Source: Candidatus Thorarchaeota archaeon
GTDB taxonomy: Archaea > Asgardarchaeota > Thorarchaeia > Thorarchaeales > Thorarchaeaceae
Reading direction: 5' to 3'
NCBI GenBank assembly: GCA_029210805.1
Contig: JARGGA010000004.1
Coordinates: forward strand, 1 to 34,987
DNA: 34,987 nucleotides
Within the stretch, counting starts at the first letter, position 1. Every line of letters begins with the position of its first letter. The position numbers were made by a program, and so were the translations under genes. Below are positions 16,628-23,757 of this stretch, one piece after another. The notes under the pieces are model-generated. The model was not told where the DNA came from. It searched no databases and was given only the letters and a program-made list of their open reading frames with translations.

Positions 16628-17653
16628 GTGTCCAAATATTATGTACATATTTCCGGAAGTGATATCGAACTAGCGAGAGCTGAAATTGAATCGTTAGTCG
16701 ACCTTCACTCTATCGGTGTTGGTATTCTTTGGTATGGAAGATTAGGGTTTATTGATTGTAAATCCAATCCTATTCCCTTTCTTCTTAGTAGAGCGGCCCT
16801 AGTAAGGGAAGTTGGAAATGTCTTACATGAGGGTAGTGACCCTGAAACCTTACTTAATCGAATAACAAAGGGGCCTTTGACAGAGATTCTGAACTCGAAA
16901 CGAAGCTTTTCTGTGAGAATTTACACAACGGATTATTATTTCGAAGAAGAAGAGAAACAACAATTCATAATTGATGTAGGAAAAAGAATTCAGGAGGTTA
17001 CCCGAGCTTCTGTTTCACTTAATCATGCAGACGTGAATATTGTTGTTAATGTTATACACAATAAAGTAGTCCTATGTGAGGCATTCAAATCGTATCAACG
17101 ACAGGTACTTACACAGCGAACTCCAAGTGCAAGAGCGTTTTTCCATCCGAGCATGATGAATGCATTGCTTGCCCGAGTCATGTGTAACATAGCAAGTGTG
17201 CAACCAGACCAGTCTGTTTTGGACCCTTTTTGTGGAGGTGGTGGTATTCTCTGCGAGGCCGCGCTAATTGGTGCACAAGTAACTGGGATTGATATGAATT
17301 GGAGACTTCTCAAAGGAGCTCAGAAGAACCTTATTGATCTCAATATTTCTGATTTTTCATTAATTCAAGGAGATTCTAGGAAAATTCCTGTCAGTTATAT
17401 GGATTCTATTGTTACTGATCCTCCATATGGTAGAACAAGCTCAACTCGTGGAGAGAATGCAATTCGTCTTGTTAGCTCATTGATAGAGCAATCAATTGAG
17501 TTTGTTGAAAATGGGGGTAGACTCTGTATATGTGGAAGTCAAGAAATGAATATGAGAAATCTTTTCGATCAAGTTGGATTGAGTGTAAAATATGATATTC
17601 TGATTCCAATACACAGTGGATTGACTCGTAACATTTTGGCCGTGGAACTCTAA
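16628..17653 (+). CDS. THUMP-domain tRNA (guanine-N2)-methyltransferase, m2G10 type
   Basis: A 341-residue protein with an N-terminal THUMP region (about 50-160) and a Rossmann methyltransferase domain: VLDPFCGGGGILCEAALIGAQVTGIDMN (SAM site) and the catalytic TDPPYGR. This DPPYGR motif marks the Trm11/TrmG10 family that methylates G10 of tRNA. G10 is present in both tRNAs of this window. Start chosen as GTG at 16628 (SKYYVHISG), 7 bases after the GPN gene stop; the longer frame back to 16559 overlaps that gene. It overlaps the UPF0201 gene tail to tail by 4 bases. Confidence 0.88.
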   Translation: MSKYYVHISGSDIELARAEIESLVDLHSIGVGILWYGRLGFIDCKSNPIPFLLSRAALVREVGNVLHEGSDPETLLNRITKGPLTEILNSKRSFSVRIYTTDYYFEEEEKQQFIIDVGKRIQEVTRASVSLNHADVNIVVNVIHNKVVLCEAFKSYQRQVLTQRTPSARAFFHPSMMNALLARVMCNIASVQPDQSVLDPFCGGGGILCEAALIGAQVTGIDMNWRLLKGAQKNLIDLNISDFSLIQGDSRKIPVSYMDSIVTDPPYGRTSSTRGENAIRLVSSLIEQSIEFVENGGRLCICGSQEMNMRNLFDQVGLSVKYDILIPIHSGLTRNILAVEL

Positions 17654-18072
17654 CCTCTTACAATTTTTCCATCTTTCGTTGGGGGTGTAAACCATGTTAG
17701 AAAACCATCGTATTGAGTGTCATCCTCAAAGGAGATTGTGATATCAATTGTACCTAGGGGCGGACTTTCGGCTTGGTCGACCAATCGTAGCTTTTGACGA
17801 CATGCGGCTTGTTTGTCTAACTTCATGATTGTAGTACTCCCAGTCCAACTCTTCCTGAGCATCTTTCTTGCGGCATCAATCACTCTATTTTCATGTATCA
17901 TTTCTCGGAGAGGAACCAGAATCGTTTCATTCGTTCCCTCACTTTGTATCCATGTGCATTTAGCTTCTTCTACAAGCTCCATTTCCATATTTGGAACTAA
18001 ATGATGAATTGAATTGATGACTATATCAGTTGCTTCTGTTGGAAAAATGGGACAGCGGATGGTTATTCGCAT
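17650..18072 (-). CDS. UPF0201 family protein
   Basis: A 140-residue protein with the UPF0201 N-terminus (MRITIRCPIFPTEATDIVINSI, then a LVPNMEMEL strand) and a basic middle region (RVIDAARKMLRKSW). The family is archaeal and is thought to bind RNA; no catalytic residues are visible. It starts one base after the UPF0200 kinase-like gene and is therefore translated with it. The pairing of UPF0200 and UPF0201 genes is recurrent in archaea, which supports both calls. Confidence 0.8.
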   Translation of the reverse strand: MRITIRCPIFPTEATDIVINSIHHLVPNMEMELVEEAKCTWIQSEGTNETILVPLREMIHENRVIDAARKMLRKSWTGSTTIMKLDKQAACRQKLRLVDQAESPPLGTIDITISFEDDTQYDGFLTWFTPPTKDGKIVRG

Positions 18073-18073
18073 G

Positions 18074-18613
18074 TCATATGAACCTCTTCACTGTACCCCG
18101 TGTAGCTTTTTGAAATTCCTCAAGAGAACCCTCATTCACCAGCATGATATCGCTTAGTGCTATAACTCCGCCAAGGCCCACCGATATTTCGCGCAAGTCA
18201 CGTTCTCTAAATGTTTCCCACTCTTGAGGGGCGTCATCTCTACCACGAGTTTTCAGACGCTCAAATCTTACTGTTGGGGATGAATGAACACATATTATTT
18301 TCAGGTCCTCTGCATAATCATCAAAAACATCAATCTCGGCAATACTTCTGCATCCCTCAATAGCAACTATACTGGTTTTTTCATCTTTGAGAGCAGTCAC
18401 ACATCGTTTAGCTACTGCTCCCATTCCATCCTGTGCTCGTAGATCAAGCATTACCTTCTTTGTATTGGCAGGATTGGGTTCCAAACCTCTTCGTCTTGCC
18501 TCATTTCGGATGACATCTCCCATAACAATGACTGGAAATCCTGCAGATCGAAACTCTTCTGCTAATACACTCTTTCCAGCCCCAGGCATTCCAGATATCA
18601 ATACAAGTTGCAT
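18074..18613 (-). CDS. UPF0200 family P-loop kinase-like protein
   Basis: A 179-residue P-loop NTPase similar to nucleotide and dephospho-CoA kinases. P-loop GMPGAGKS (8-15), GFPVIVMGDVIRNEARRRGL (the UPF0200 signature), then IVAIEGCRSIAEIDVF and a lid-like RLKTRGRDDAP. The substrate is unknown. It lies 32 bases after the AAA+ ATPase gene and one base before UPF0201, probably one transcript. Confidence 0.87.
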   Translation of the reverse strand: MQLVLISGMPGAGKSVLAEEFRSAGFPVIVMGDVIRNEARRRGLEPNPANTKKVMLDLRAQDGMGAVAKRCVTALKDEKTSIVAIEGCRSIAEIDVFDDYAEDLKIICVHSSPTVRFERLKTRGRDDAPQEWETFRERDLREISVGLGGVIALSDIMLVNEGSLEEFQKATRGTVKRFI

Positions 18614-18645
18614 GTCTTTTTCCCCATTGGTATAGAGATAAAGAG

Positions 18646-19773
18646 TTACACCATATAGGCTGGACTCTTTCTCTTTTCCAGTCCTTTGATTATGTTGGTG
18701 ACTGTTTCAAAGGATATCTCTGTAGCGTCCTCAGATATTGTTTGATGTAAAGCCTCCTTAAGCACCTTATCCCTGAGGTCTCTGCCAGAAAACCCATCTG
18801 TTAGGTTAATCAATGAATGCAAATCAAAGTTTATCGGAAGTGGAAGCCGTTTGGTGTACATTTTTAGAATTTCTAGGCGTTCTTCAGCATTGGGTAGCTG
18901 GAACACGAATGCAGAATCAAATCTACTCTTTATTGCAGCATCGATCAATGGCAGAGCATTGGTGGCACCAATGACAACAACACCGGAGTCCTCATCGGAT
19001 TGATCAAGCTCCCCCAATAGAGCGGTGACAACTTCTGAAACATCACCACGAATGGATTGAAATGAACGCGCCAAGCCTATCGCATCCAGTTCGTCAATGA
19101 ACACAATACAGGGTGCCTTTTTCCTCGCTTCTTCGAATAGCGAGCTTATTCGACGTCCACCATCACCGACATGTGTTCCAATAAGATCCGATGCCTTTGA
19201 AATCATAATGCTTGCATCAGCCTCATGTGCTAAAGCTCTTGCAGTTAATGTTTTTCCTGTTCCTGGAGCACCATGAAAGAGGATTGCTCGGGGAGCCCAT
19301 TCTCCGAAACGCGATGGGTCTGCAAGATAACTGAGAATTATACGGCACTTTTGCTTCACAGTTTCATGCCCAATGACATCACCCAACCCAATGATGCGAC
19401 CAGGGATAGCTGAGTCTGTTTTGTTTGATTTCAAGATTATCTTAGTCTTTCTTGTGACAATAGATTCTGGTGGATCTGCGTGTAATACTTGAAATGCGAA
19501 ATCGGGAATGATGTACCTATCAAACAAATACATATCCTTTCGAACAACAGTACCAGTCCACTGCTCTTTTGCATAGTCTGCAAAAAGCTCCTCATTATCT
19601 ACTTCTAAGCCAGCCGGTTTTGGATCTCCCTTCATCCTGAACGGATACCCAATATCACTAAGAACCAACTCTTTGGTTTCGGGGACTTCAAGATTATGTT
19701 TCTTTACAGTTTTTGTTCCTGTATCTCGTGACGGAGCAACAACATCGATTCCAGACTCTTTTCGCTTCTTCAA
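18646..19773 (-). CDS. AAA+ ATPase, Cdc48/proteasome-ATPase-like
   Basis: A 375-residue protein. An N-terminal region of about 125 residues leads into one AAA module: Walker A GAPGTGKT (168-175), Walker B IVFIDELDA (223-231), sensor 1 VVIGATNAL, arginine-finger-type SRFD and sensor 2 FSGRDLRDKVL. It resembles the archaeal COG1223-type single-AAA proteins. The N-terminal part may bind a partner or substrate. Start is TTG at 19773 with weak AAGG upstream; a slightly different start is possible. It is first in the unit with UPF0200 and UPF0201 and divergent from thpR. Confidence 0.85.
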   Translation of the reverse strand: MKKRKESGIDVVAPSRDTGTKTVKKHNLEVPETKELVLSDIGYPFRMKGDPKPAGLEVDNEELFADYAKEQWTGTVVRKDMYLFDRYIIPDFAFQVLHADPPESIVTRKTKIILKSNKTDSAIPGRIIGLGDVIGHETVKQKCRIILSYLADPSRFGEWAPRAILFHGAPGTGKTLTARALAHEADASIMISKASDLIGTHVGDGGRRISSLFEEARKKAPCIVFIDELDAIGLARSFQSIRGDVSEVVTALLGELDQSDEDSGVVVIGATNALPLIDAAIKSRFDSAFVFQLPNAEERLEILKMYTKRLPLPINFDLHSLINLTDGFSGRDLRDKVLKEALHQTISEDATEISFETVTNIIKGLEKRKSPAYMV

Positions 19774-19893
19774 CTGCCTTGTTACACCAACCGAACGATA
19801 GCTGATTGTGCTTTAAGAATTACCTTAGGGGATTCTACCACTAGCCTAATGAAGTAATAGTTGTTCAGTACTATCTAACTGGAGTGGGTCTAT

Positions 19894-20460
19894 TTGACTG
19901 ATAATGTTCGTGTCTTTCTAAGTGTCGATATCGATGATGATGATTTACTATCTAGAATTCAATTACTCCAGTCCCAACTTGATTCCCAATCAGCTAGAAT
20001 GAAGTTGGTCGAACGCGAAAATATTCATTTTACTTGGCGCTTCATTGGAGATACTCCAATGAAGAAAGTGAATGCTATTTATTCAGAACTGAATCATCTC
20101 GAGTTAGTCCCATTTGATATTGTGATAGGTGGTATTGGTTCTTTTCCGAGTATTCGACGACCAAGAATCATTTGGGTTGGTGTAAAACACAACACTGAGT
20201 TGGTGGTAAATCTGAAAAATCAAACGGATTCTCTGCTAGCTAAACTTGGATACAAGATTGAGAAGAAAAAATTCATTCCTCATGCCACAATTGCTCGGGT
20301 GAGAGCAGTAAACAACCATGATGGCATTTTTGAGAATTTACAGAGTCTGTCCGACGAAACTGTGGGGAGGATGTCTGTCAATGGTATCAGAATGACAAAA
20401 AGTACGCTAACGTCATCGGGCCCTATCTATGAAACCCTATGGGAAGTGCCCAATCGATAG
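19894..20460 (+). CDS. thpR: RNA 2',3'-cyclic phosphodiesterase
   Basis: A 188-residue 2H phosphoesterase (LigT/ThpR) with both catalytic HxTx motifs: His45-Phe-Thr47 and His130-Ala-Thr132. The family opens 2',3'-cyclic phosphates at RNA ends, including those made by tRNA splicing endonuclease, which is fitting because two intron-bearing tRNAs lie in this window. Start is TTG at 19894 with GGAG 9 bases upstream. It is the last chromosomal gene before the 13-bp copy of the tRNA-Pro end. Confidence 0.92.
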   Translation: MTDNVRVFLSVDIDDDDLLSRIQLLQSQLDSQSARMKLVERENIHFTWRFIGDTPMKKVNAIYSELNHLELVPFDIVIGGIGSFPSIRRPRIIWVGVKHNTELVVNLKNQTDSLLAKLGYKIEKKKFIPHATIARVRAVNNHDGIFENLQSLSDETVGRMSVNGIRMTKSTLTSSGPIYETLWEVPNR

Positions 20461-20474
20461 TTCTTGTAGAAATT

Positions 20475-20487
20475 TGGTGGGCCGGGG
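20475..20487. repeat. Distal direct repeat (att-like copy of tRNA-Pro 3' end)
   Basis: TGGTGGGCCGGGG, identical to 23470-23482 and in the same orientation. Identity stops at the 14th base. It lies between the thpR stop and the end of the first module gene, as expected for an attachment-site copy. Confidence 0.5.
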
Positions 20488-20509
20488 TTTATTGATGCAA
20501 AGTAATCTC

Positions 20510-21109
20510 TTAGAATTCGAATGAGCTTTCACGCAGTTCCTTATCTCTACTCCTCTGTAGCATTTCTTCTTCATCTTTCAAGTAATCCTCTCTTTTATCA
20601 TACTCTGGAATCAAATGATACCATTTTACTCTCATTCCATTCTCGTTTGTAAAGAAAAGTGATACTTTGTCAGGGATTAGTGGAATGTGAGTGATACTAA
20701 AGCCCATTTCTTCAAGTAATTCTATTGCTATAGTTTCTCGAATAGCACCGAGTCGTTTTGAATCTGTGTTCATGGTATAGAGTATTCTCAGGAGAGCTTT
20801 CTGTATTGGTTGAAGCTGAGATATTTGTGACTTTTCTCTTTCAGTTACAAGCTTCAGCTGCCATTCAGGATATCCTATAGGAATTCCTTCATCATAGGAT
20901 GGAAAGTCTATCACTTTCTGTACAGCCATTCTTTCAATTCCCAGATCAACTATTTGCTCCACAGTTGGAGAAATCTCTTTTGCAGCATCTGATGACTCAA
21001 TCCAAGTCTTCAATAATCTCTGAATCTTAGATAATCTAATTTGATGGTTTTCTTCTTTTTGTATGATTTGAACAAGCTCATTGACACAATCAGTTAGTAC
21101 CTCAGTCAT
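20510..21109 (-). CDS. Unknown protein, module gene 3
   Basis: Not recognised. A 199-residue, mostly helical, charged protein: long helices at about 1-50 (ELVQIIQKEENHQIRL) and 95-130, a beta-containing part with KVSLFFTNENGMRVKWYHLIPEYD, and an acidic/basic helical tail (DEEEMLQRSRDKELRE). No catalytic motif is seen. It lies just downstream of the LAGLIDADG-like gene on the same strand, so it is likely cotranscribed. Start at ATG 21109 is preferred; GTG at 21121 is only 4 bases from the upstream stop and also in frame. It is inside the putative element. Confidence 0.7.
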   Translation of the reverse strand: MTEVLTDCVNELVQIIQKEENHQIRLSKIQRLLKTWIESSDAAKEISPTVEQIVDLGIERMAVQKVIDFPSYDEGIPIGYPEWQLKLVTEREKSQISQLQPIQKALLRILYTMNTDSKRLGAIRETIAIELLEEMGFSITHIPLIPDKVSLFFTNENGMRVKWYHLIPEYDKREDYLKDEEEMLQRSRDKELRESSFEF

Positions 21110-21124
21110 TATTTTAGTCACTTC

Positions 21125-22096
21125 CTATAGTTCAAAACCTTCACTTTTTAACTCGTTCATTATTCTTTCAACAGCATCCTTTCGTTTCTCTAAAAATTTC
21201 TCTACCTTGAATTTTTTGCGAACATCGTTTGGAGGGCAAAGAAGAGCCCATCTGATCGTGTCGTCTACCGATGCAGTTCTTGCGACCCAAGCCACTGTAA
21301 CCTTTCCAGTTTTTGGATAGTATCGAACTTCTCTAGGAACCTCATTGACTTTGATGTCTGCACGTTCTGCAATCTCTTTTTCATCGAGGATAAGGTTGCA
21401 TGGAAAATTGAATACGGCACTCATTATTTCTTCAGCAATGGCAGCTATTTCGGGGTTATCATTTTGTAGCAGTGTATCTAGATTTCTTATAGTAATTCTG
21501 TGGTTCCCTTTAGAATCTATTTTTGTATATTCATGGCTTTTTAGAAGATTCACACATCGATCCGATATTTTCGATTCAAATCCATAGGGGATTCCTTCTC
21601 TTCCACCACGAATAGCGATACAGCGAGTCCATTCAAAGGCACTGCTAAAGGACCCATCTTGTGGAATTAAATCTTCAAGGTATTTCAAGGCGGCTTCCAA
21701 TGAACTTCCCAGAACAGCGGGAGATAGTCCTGTATTATGGAAAGATTTGTTTCCAGGTTGTACTCCCCAATATTCAAGGACTTTCCCCATTGGACTAGGA
21801 ACGTTTTGCTGGATGTAACCATCTCGTTGTTGCTCATTCAATTTCATTTCACCAAAATTCCTGAGCGTTTCCTTGAATATTCCGAGTCTATCTAAATCAC
21901 CCTCATAATACTCAGCACGTCCATCTTCTCTAAGGTGAAAATCGCTGTTTGCAGTAGCGACCAGTCTTGCTCGAAGTGATTCGAGTTCCTTTCCTTCGAC
22001 GAATCTTGGATTTCTGATTCCACCTTGTCTATTAATTCCAGTTATGCGTTCTATTTTTTCGTTCAAATAATCAGTTTTTACCCCGTTAACATCCAT
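21125..22096 (-). CDS. LAGLIDADG-like homing endonuclease-family protein
   Basis: A 323-residue protein with two LAGLIDADG-type helices: LRARLVATANSDFHL (41-55, Asp52 at the catalytic place but Phe for the usual Gly) and LKYLEDLIPQDGSF (137-150, Asp147-Gly148). Between them WGVQPGNKSFHNTGLSPAVL matches the loop that commonly precedes the second helix in this family. Both catalytic acids are present, so cleavage activity is possible. A C-terminal part (about 215-323) with LILDEKEIAERADIKVNEVPREV may be an extra DNA-binding domain. It is free-standing, not inside an intron or intein, flanked by module genes 1 and 3. Confidence 0.6.
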   Translation of the reverse strand: MDVNGVKTDYLNEKIERITGINRQGGIRNPRFVEGKELESLRARLVATANSDFHLREDGRAEYYEGDLDRLGIFKETLRNFGEMKLNEQQRDGYIQQNVPSPMGKVLEYWGVQPGNKSFHNTGLSPAVLGSSLEAALKYLEDLIPQDGSFSSAFEWTRCIAIRGGREGIPYGFESKISDRCVNLLKSHEYTKIDSKGNHRITIRNLDTLLQNDNPEIAAIAEEIMSAVFNFPCNLILDEKEIAERADIKVNEVPREVRYYPKTGKVTVAWVARTASVDDTIRWALLCPPNDVRKKFKVEKFLEKRKDAVERIMNELKSEGFEL

Positions 22097-22150
22097 CTGA
22101 AATCTTAGTGATTCACCTTGAATTCGATTTTCGTTGATGTGCCTTGATTT

Positions 22151-22999
22151 CTATATCTTCGAGCTATCCGTTTCACTCAATAGTTGGTCCATGATTTTGT
22201 TATAATGTTCAATCGACTCGGTTTTCTGTGGACTAAGGCCTAGCTTGTCCAGAGTGCTATCAGTCATTCGGGCAAGTTCTCTGGAATCCTTTGGATAGAA
22301 GTACTGATTTGCCCATGCATTGAGCATATCATTCTTGGACTGGTCCTGAATCCACATGTACATCCGACCTTCCACATTAGCGACTTTGACGATATTCTCT
22401 GTATGTTCTAGCCCAAGTCTGCGTTTCAATTCGGTTTCTACGAGTTCCTTGTTTTGGCGAAGTGATTCTTCTAATGTTTTCAATTCATCAGATGAATATA
22501 CTGTAGAAAGATTGGAATGGAAAATTCGCTCATCTTCTCTATCTTTTGGATACATCTTTTCGAATCCCTTGACCAATCGTTCATGGTCAAGTTGCGCCTC
22601 TGTGATATTCCCAAGACCTTCCTTCACGTCCTTTGGTTCTATCTTCTTTGCTTCAGAAAAGTCTGGTCTAAGTGGCTCAAGAGTAGTCTCTTTCATTGAT
22701 TCAGCATAGTTTCTGGCTGCTTCCGACAAGTCTTCATTTTTCTGAATCTTTGCCCATTCCTGAATGATACTATCTTCCTCAAGAGACCTAAGCACTCTAA
22801 CTAATCCTTGTTCATAACTACTACGCCAGTAGCCAACCAGACTCTGTGACACATTGTGTTCTTCTGCAAGTTCTATTTGTGTCTTGGACCAATCATTGTG
22901 GATTGCGACATACTTTTCGCATCGTTCATAGTTTTTTGAAACATATTGAATATCTAATGCATCTTCATGCTTCTTGATTAGCTCGTCAACCTCTTTCAT
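22151..22999 (-). CDS. Helix-turn-helix protein, module gene 1
   Basis: A 282-residue, highly charged protein. Residues about 25-75 carry a helix-turn-helix: HNDWSKTQIELAEEHNVS then QSLVGYWRSSYEQGL, similar to HTH domains of transposon and homing-endonuclease partners. The rest is mostly helical with long Glu/Lys-rich segments and a more hydrophobic patch ANVEGRMYMWIQDQ. Family not recognised. It is first of the three module genes and has no clear ribosome site. A near-palindrome lies 25-41 bases upstream of its ATG and could be its own operator (inference). Confidence 0.72.
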   Translation of the reverse strand: MKEVDELIKKHEDALDIQYVSKNYERCEKYVAIHNDWSKTQIELAEEHNVSQSLVGYWRSSYEQGLVRVLRSLEEDSIIQEWAKIQKNEDLSEAARNYAESMKETTLEPLRPDFSEAKKIEPKDVKEGLGNITEAQLDHERLVKGFEKMYPKDREDERIFHSNLSTVYSSDELKTLEESLRQNKELVETELKRRLGLEHTENIVKVANVEGRMYMWIQDQSKNDMLNAWANQYFYPKDSRELARMTDSTLDKLGLSPQKTESIEHYNKIMDQLLSETDSSKI

Positions 23000-23469
23000 C
23001 GATTCAATAGAAACTTCTGGAGGGGTAGGCAGCTGCCACCCAAAATCGCGACAAATCTAGACATTGAATAGATAGTCCTTTGAAGGAATGCCATGTTCTC
23101 AGTATCACAAGCTGCACTCAGATTATTATCATTTAGTCGCAACTAAGTACACTTACAAGCTCGCTACCGGGAATTCACTCTAACCTCAAACTCCTTTGGC
23201 CTCATCTACATGGAGTGATTTGCTAACGAATAGTGTTTAGGGAGATGGAAAGTTGGATAAAAAGCATTATTTTCTTTCAAATAGGATGATGAGTGCTTCA
23301 TATCAGATTATGAGTTCATTTGTGTCCTTTTTTCTGATTAATGGTATATAATCACTTTTTACGTGAAAAATGTCGAAAATTGGTGCAATGGCTTGAGCAA
23401 TACAGTAGATTTCTCACGAATTGCATGGAATCTGCATCAGGCTAATAAAACAAATTAACAATAGTTAGG
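23000..23469. other. 470-base non-coding region inside the putative element
   Basis: No convincing gene. It is AT-rich toward the tRNA side, with TATA-like GGTATATAATC near 23343-23353 and several short A and T runs. A 34-codon open frame from 23341 has no ribosome site and no family resemblance. It holds the near-palindrome at 23024-23040. In an integrated element such a stretch could carry a control region or origin, but I see no iterons. Confidence 0.5.
23024..23040. promoter_or_regulatory. Near-palindrome upstream of HTH gene
   Basis: GGT-A-GGCAGCTGCC-ACC: a perfect 10-bp core GGCAGCTGCC extended by GGT/ACC arms with one extra A. It lies 25-41 bases before the ATG of the HTH gene, where an operator or autoregulation site would be expected. 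No second copy was noticed. Confidence 0.3.
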
Positions 23470-23482
23470 TGGTGGGCCGGGG
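23470..23482. repeat. Proximal direct repeat within tRNA-Pro 3' end
   Basis: TGGTGGGCCGGGG: complement of the encoded CCA, discriminator, acceptor strand and first two T-stem bases. Identical to 20475-20487. Confidence 0.5.
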
Positions 23483-23486
23483 GAGA

Positions 23487-23516
23487 TCCTCACCCAACAG
23501 GGAAATCCTGAAGGGA
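23487..23516 (-). other. Non-canonical tRNA-Pro intron in T loop (59/60)
   Basis: The T stem GGGAG/CTCCC is the outer helix, TTCA/TGAG (one G-U) the central 4 bp, AAT and GAT the bulges, CCC/GGG the intron helix with a CAGG/CCTG hairpin above it. Removal restores TTCAAAT exactly. Confidence 0.85.
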
Positions 23517-23538
23517 TTTGAACTCCCGATCTCATGCA

Positions 23539-23569
23539 TGTTGGGATACTGACGAAAAGTTCGGTACCA
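23539..23569 (-). other. Canonical tRNA-Pro intron (37/38)
   Basis: The fold is helix CATGC/GCATG, central 4 bp TTGG/CCAA, bulges GGT and CAT, and intron helix GGTAC/GTATC topped by CGAA/TTCG. Cutting after the second bulge base leaves loop TTGGGGT. Confidence 0.88.
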
Positions 23570-23616
23570 CCCCAAGCATGAATCATACCAATCTAGACTA
23601 CCGACCCATGTTTGAA

Positions 23617-23630
23617 AGCCTGTACAGGCT
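23617..23630. repeat. 14-bp palindrome in tRNA-Pro leader
   Basis: AGCCTGTACAGGCT ends 9 bases before the 5' end of tRNA-Pro, between it and the TATA-like element. As RNA it folds into AGCCT-GTAC-AGGCT. It could affect 5' processing or be a protein site. Confidence 0.4.
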
Positions 23631-23704
23631 AACACTAGCCTGAGGCAAACTGAAGATAAAGATTGCCAAACACCGTTTGTTTCCACTTGAAAAAAGTGCA
23701 TATG

Positions 23705-23724
23705 TTTAGAACACGTGTTCTAAA
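23705..23724. promoter_or_regulatory. 20-bp perfect palindrome, candidate operator of HDAC gene
   Basis: TTTAGAACACGTGTTCTAAA is an exact palindrome 34 bases upstream of the ATG at 23758. It overlaps the TATA-like TAAATA at its right edge, so a bound dimer could block or guide the general transcription factors. No second copy was noticed in the window. Confidence 0.6.
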
Positions 23725-23757
23725 TAAGTTGGTATTTATGTGGGGGGACAACATTGT

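Larger units (their letters stand above)
20475..23482. mobile_element. Putative tRNA-Pro-associated integrated element
   Basis: A 13-bp direct repeat, TGGTGGGCCGGGG, bounds this region. The right copy is the last 13 bases of tRNA-Pro including its encoded CCA; the left copy sits 14 bases after thpR. Copies are 2995 bases apart. Elements that integrate into tRNA genes keep the gene whole and leave a copy of its 3' end at the far side, exactly this pattern. Inside are three minus-strand genes found with none of the surrounding functions (HTH, LAGLIDADG-like, unknown) and about 470 bases of non-coding DNA. I see no tyrosine or serine recombinase. The repeat is short, so coincidence is not excluded. 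Confidence 0.45.
23470..23607 (-). tRNA. tRNA-Pro(GGG) with two introns
   Basis: After removal of two introns this gives a 77-base tRNA with encoded CCA. Acceptor GGGTCGG pairs with CCGGCCC (one G-U), discriminator A, D arm with GG at 18-19, anticodon arm CATGC-TTGGGGT-GCATG giving anticodon GGG, T arm GGGAG-TTCAAAT-CTCCC. Intron 1 (31 bases) is at the canonical 37/38 site. Intron 2 (30 bases) is in the T loop at 59/60. Both have full bulge-helix-bulge folds with cleavage after the second base of each 3-base bulge. A TATA-like CTTTATC lies upstream near 23652-23658. Its 3' end borders the putative element. Confidence 0.9.

Noticed and set aside
23341-23445. 34-codon open frame in the non-coding part of the element
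   Set aside because: No ribosome site, no family resemblance, and such a length is expected by chance.
23465-23701. 78-codon minus-strand open frame over tRNA-Pro
   Set aside because: It covers the tRNA exons and introns, so the DNA is explained by the tRNA gene.
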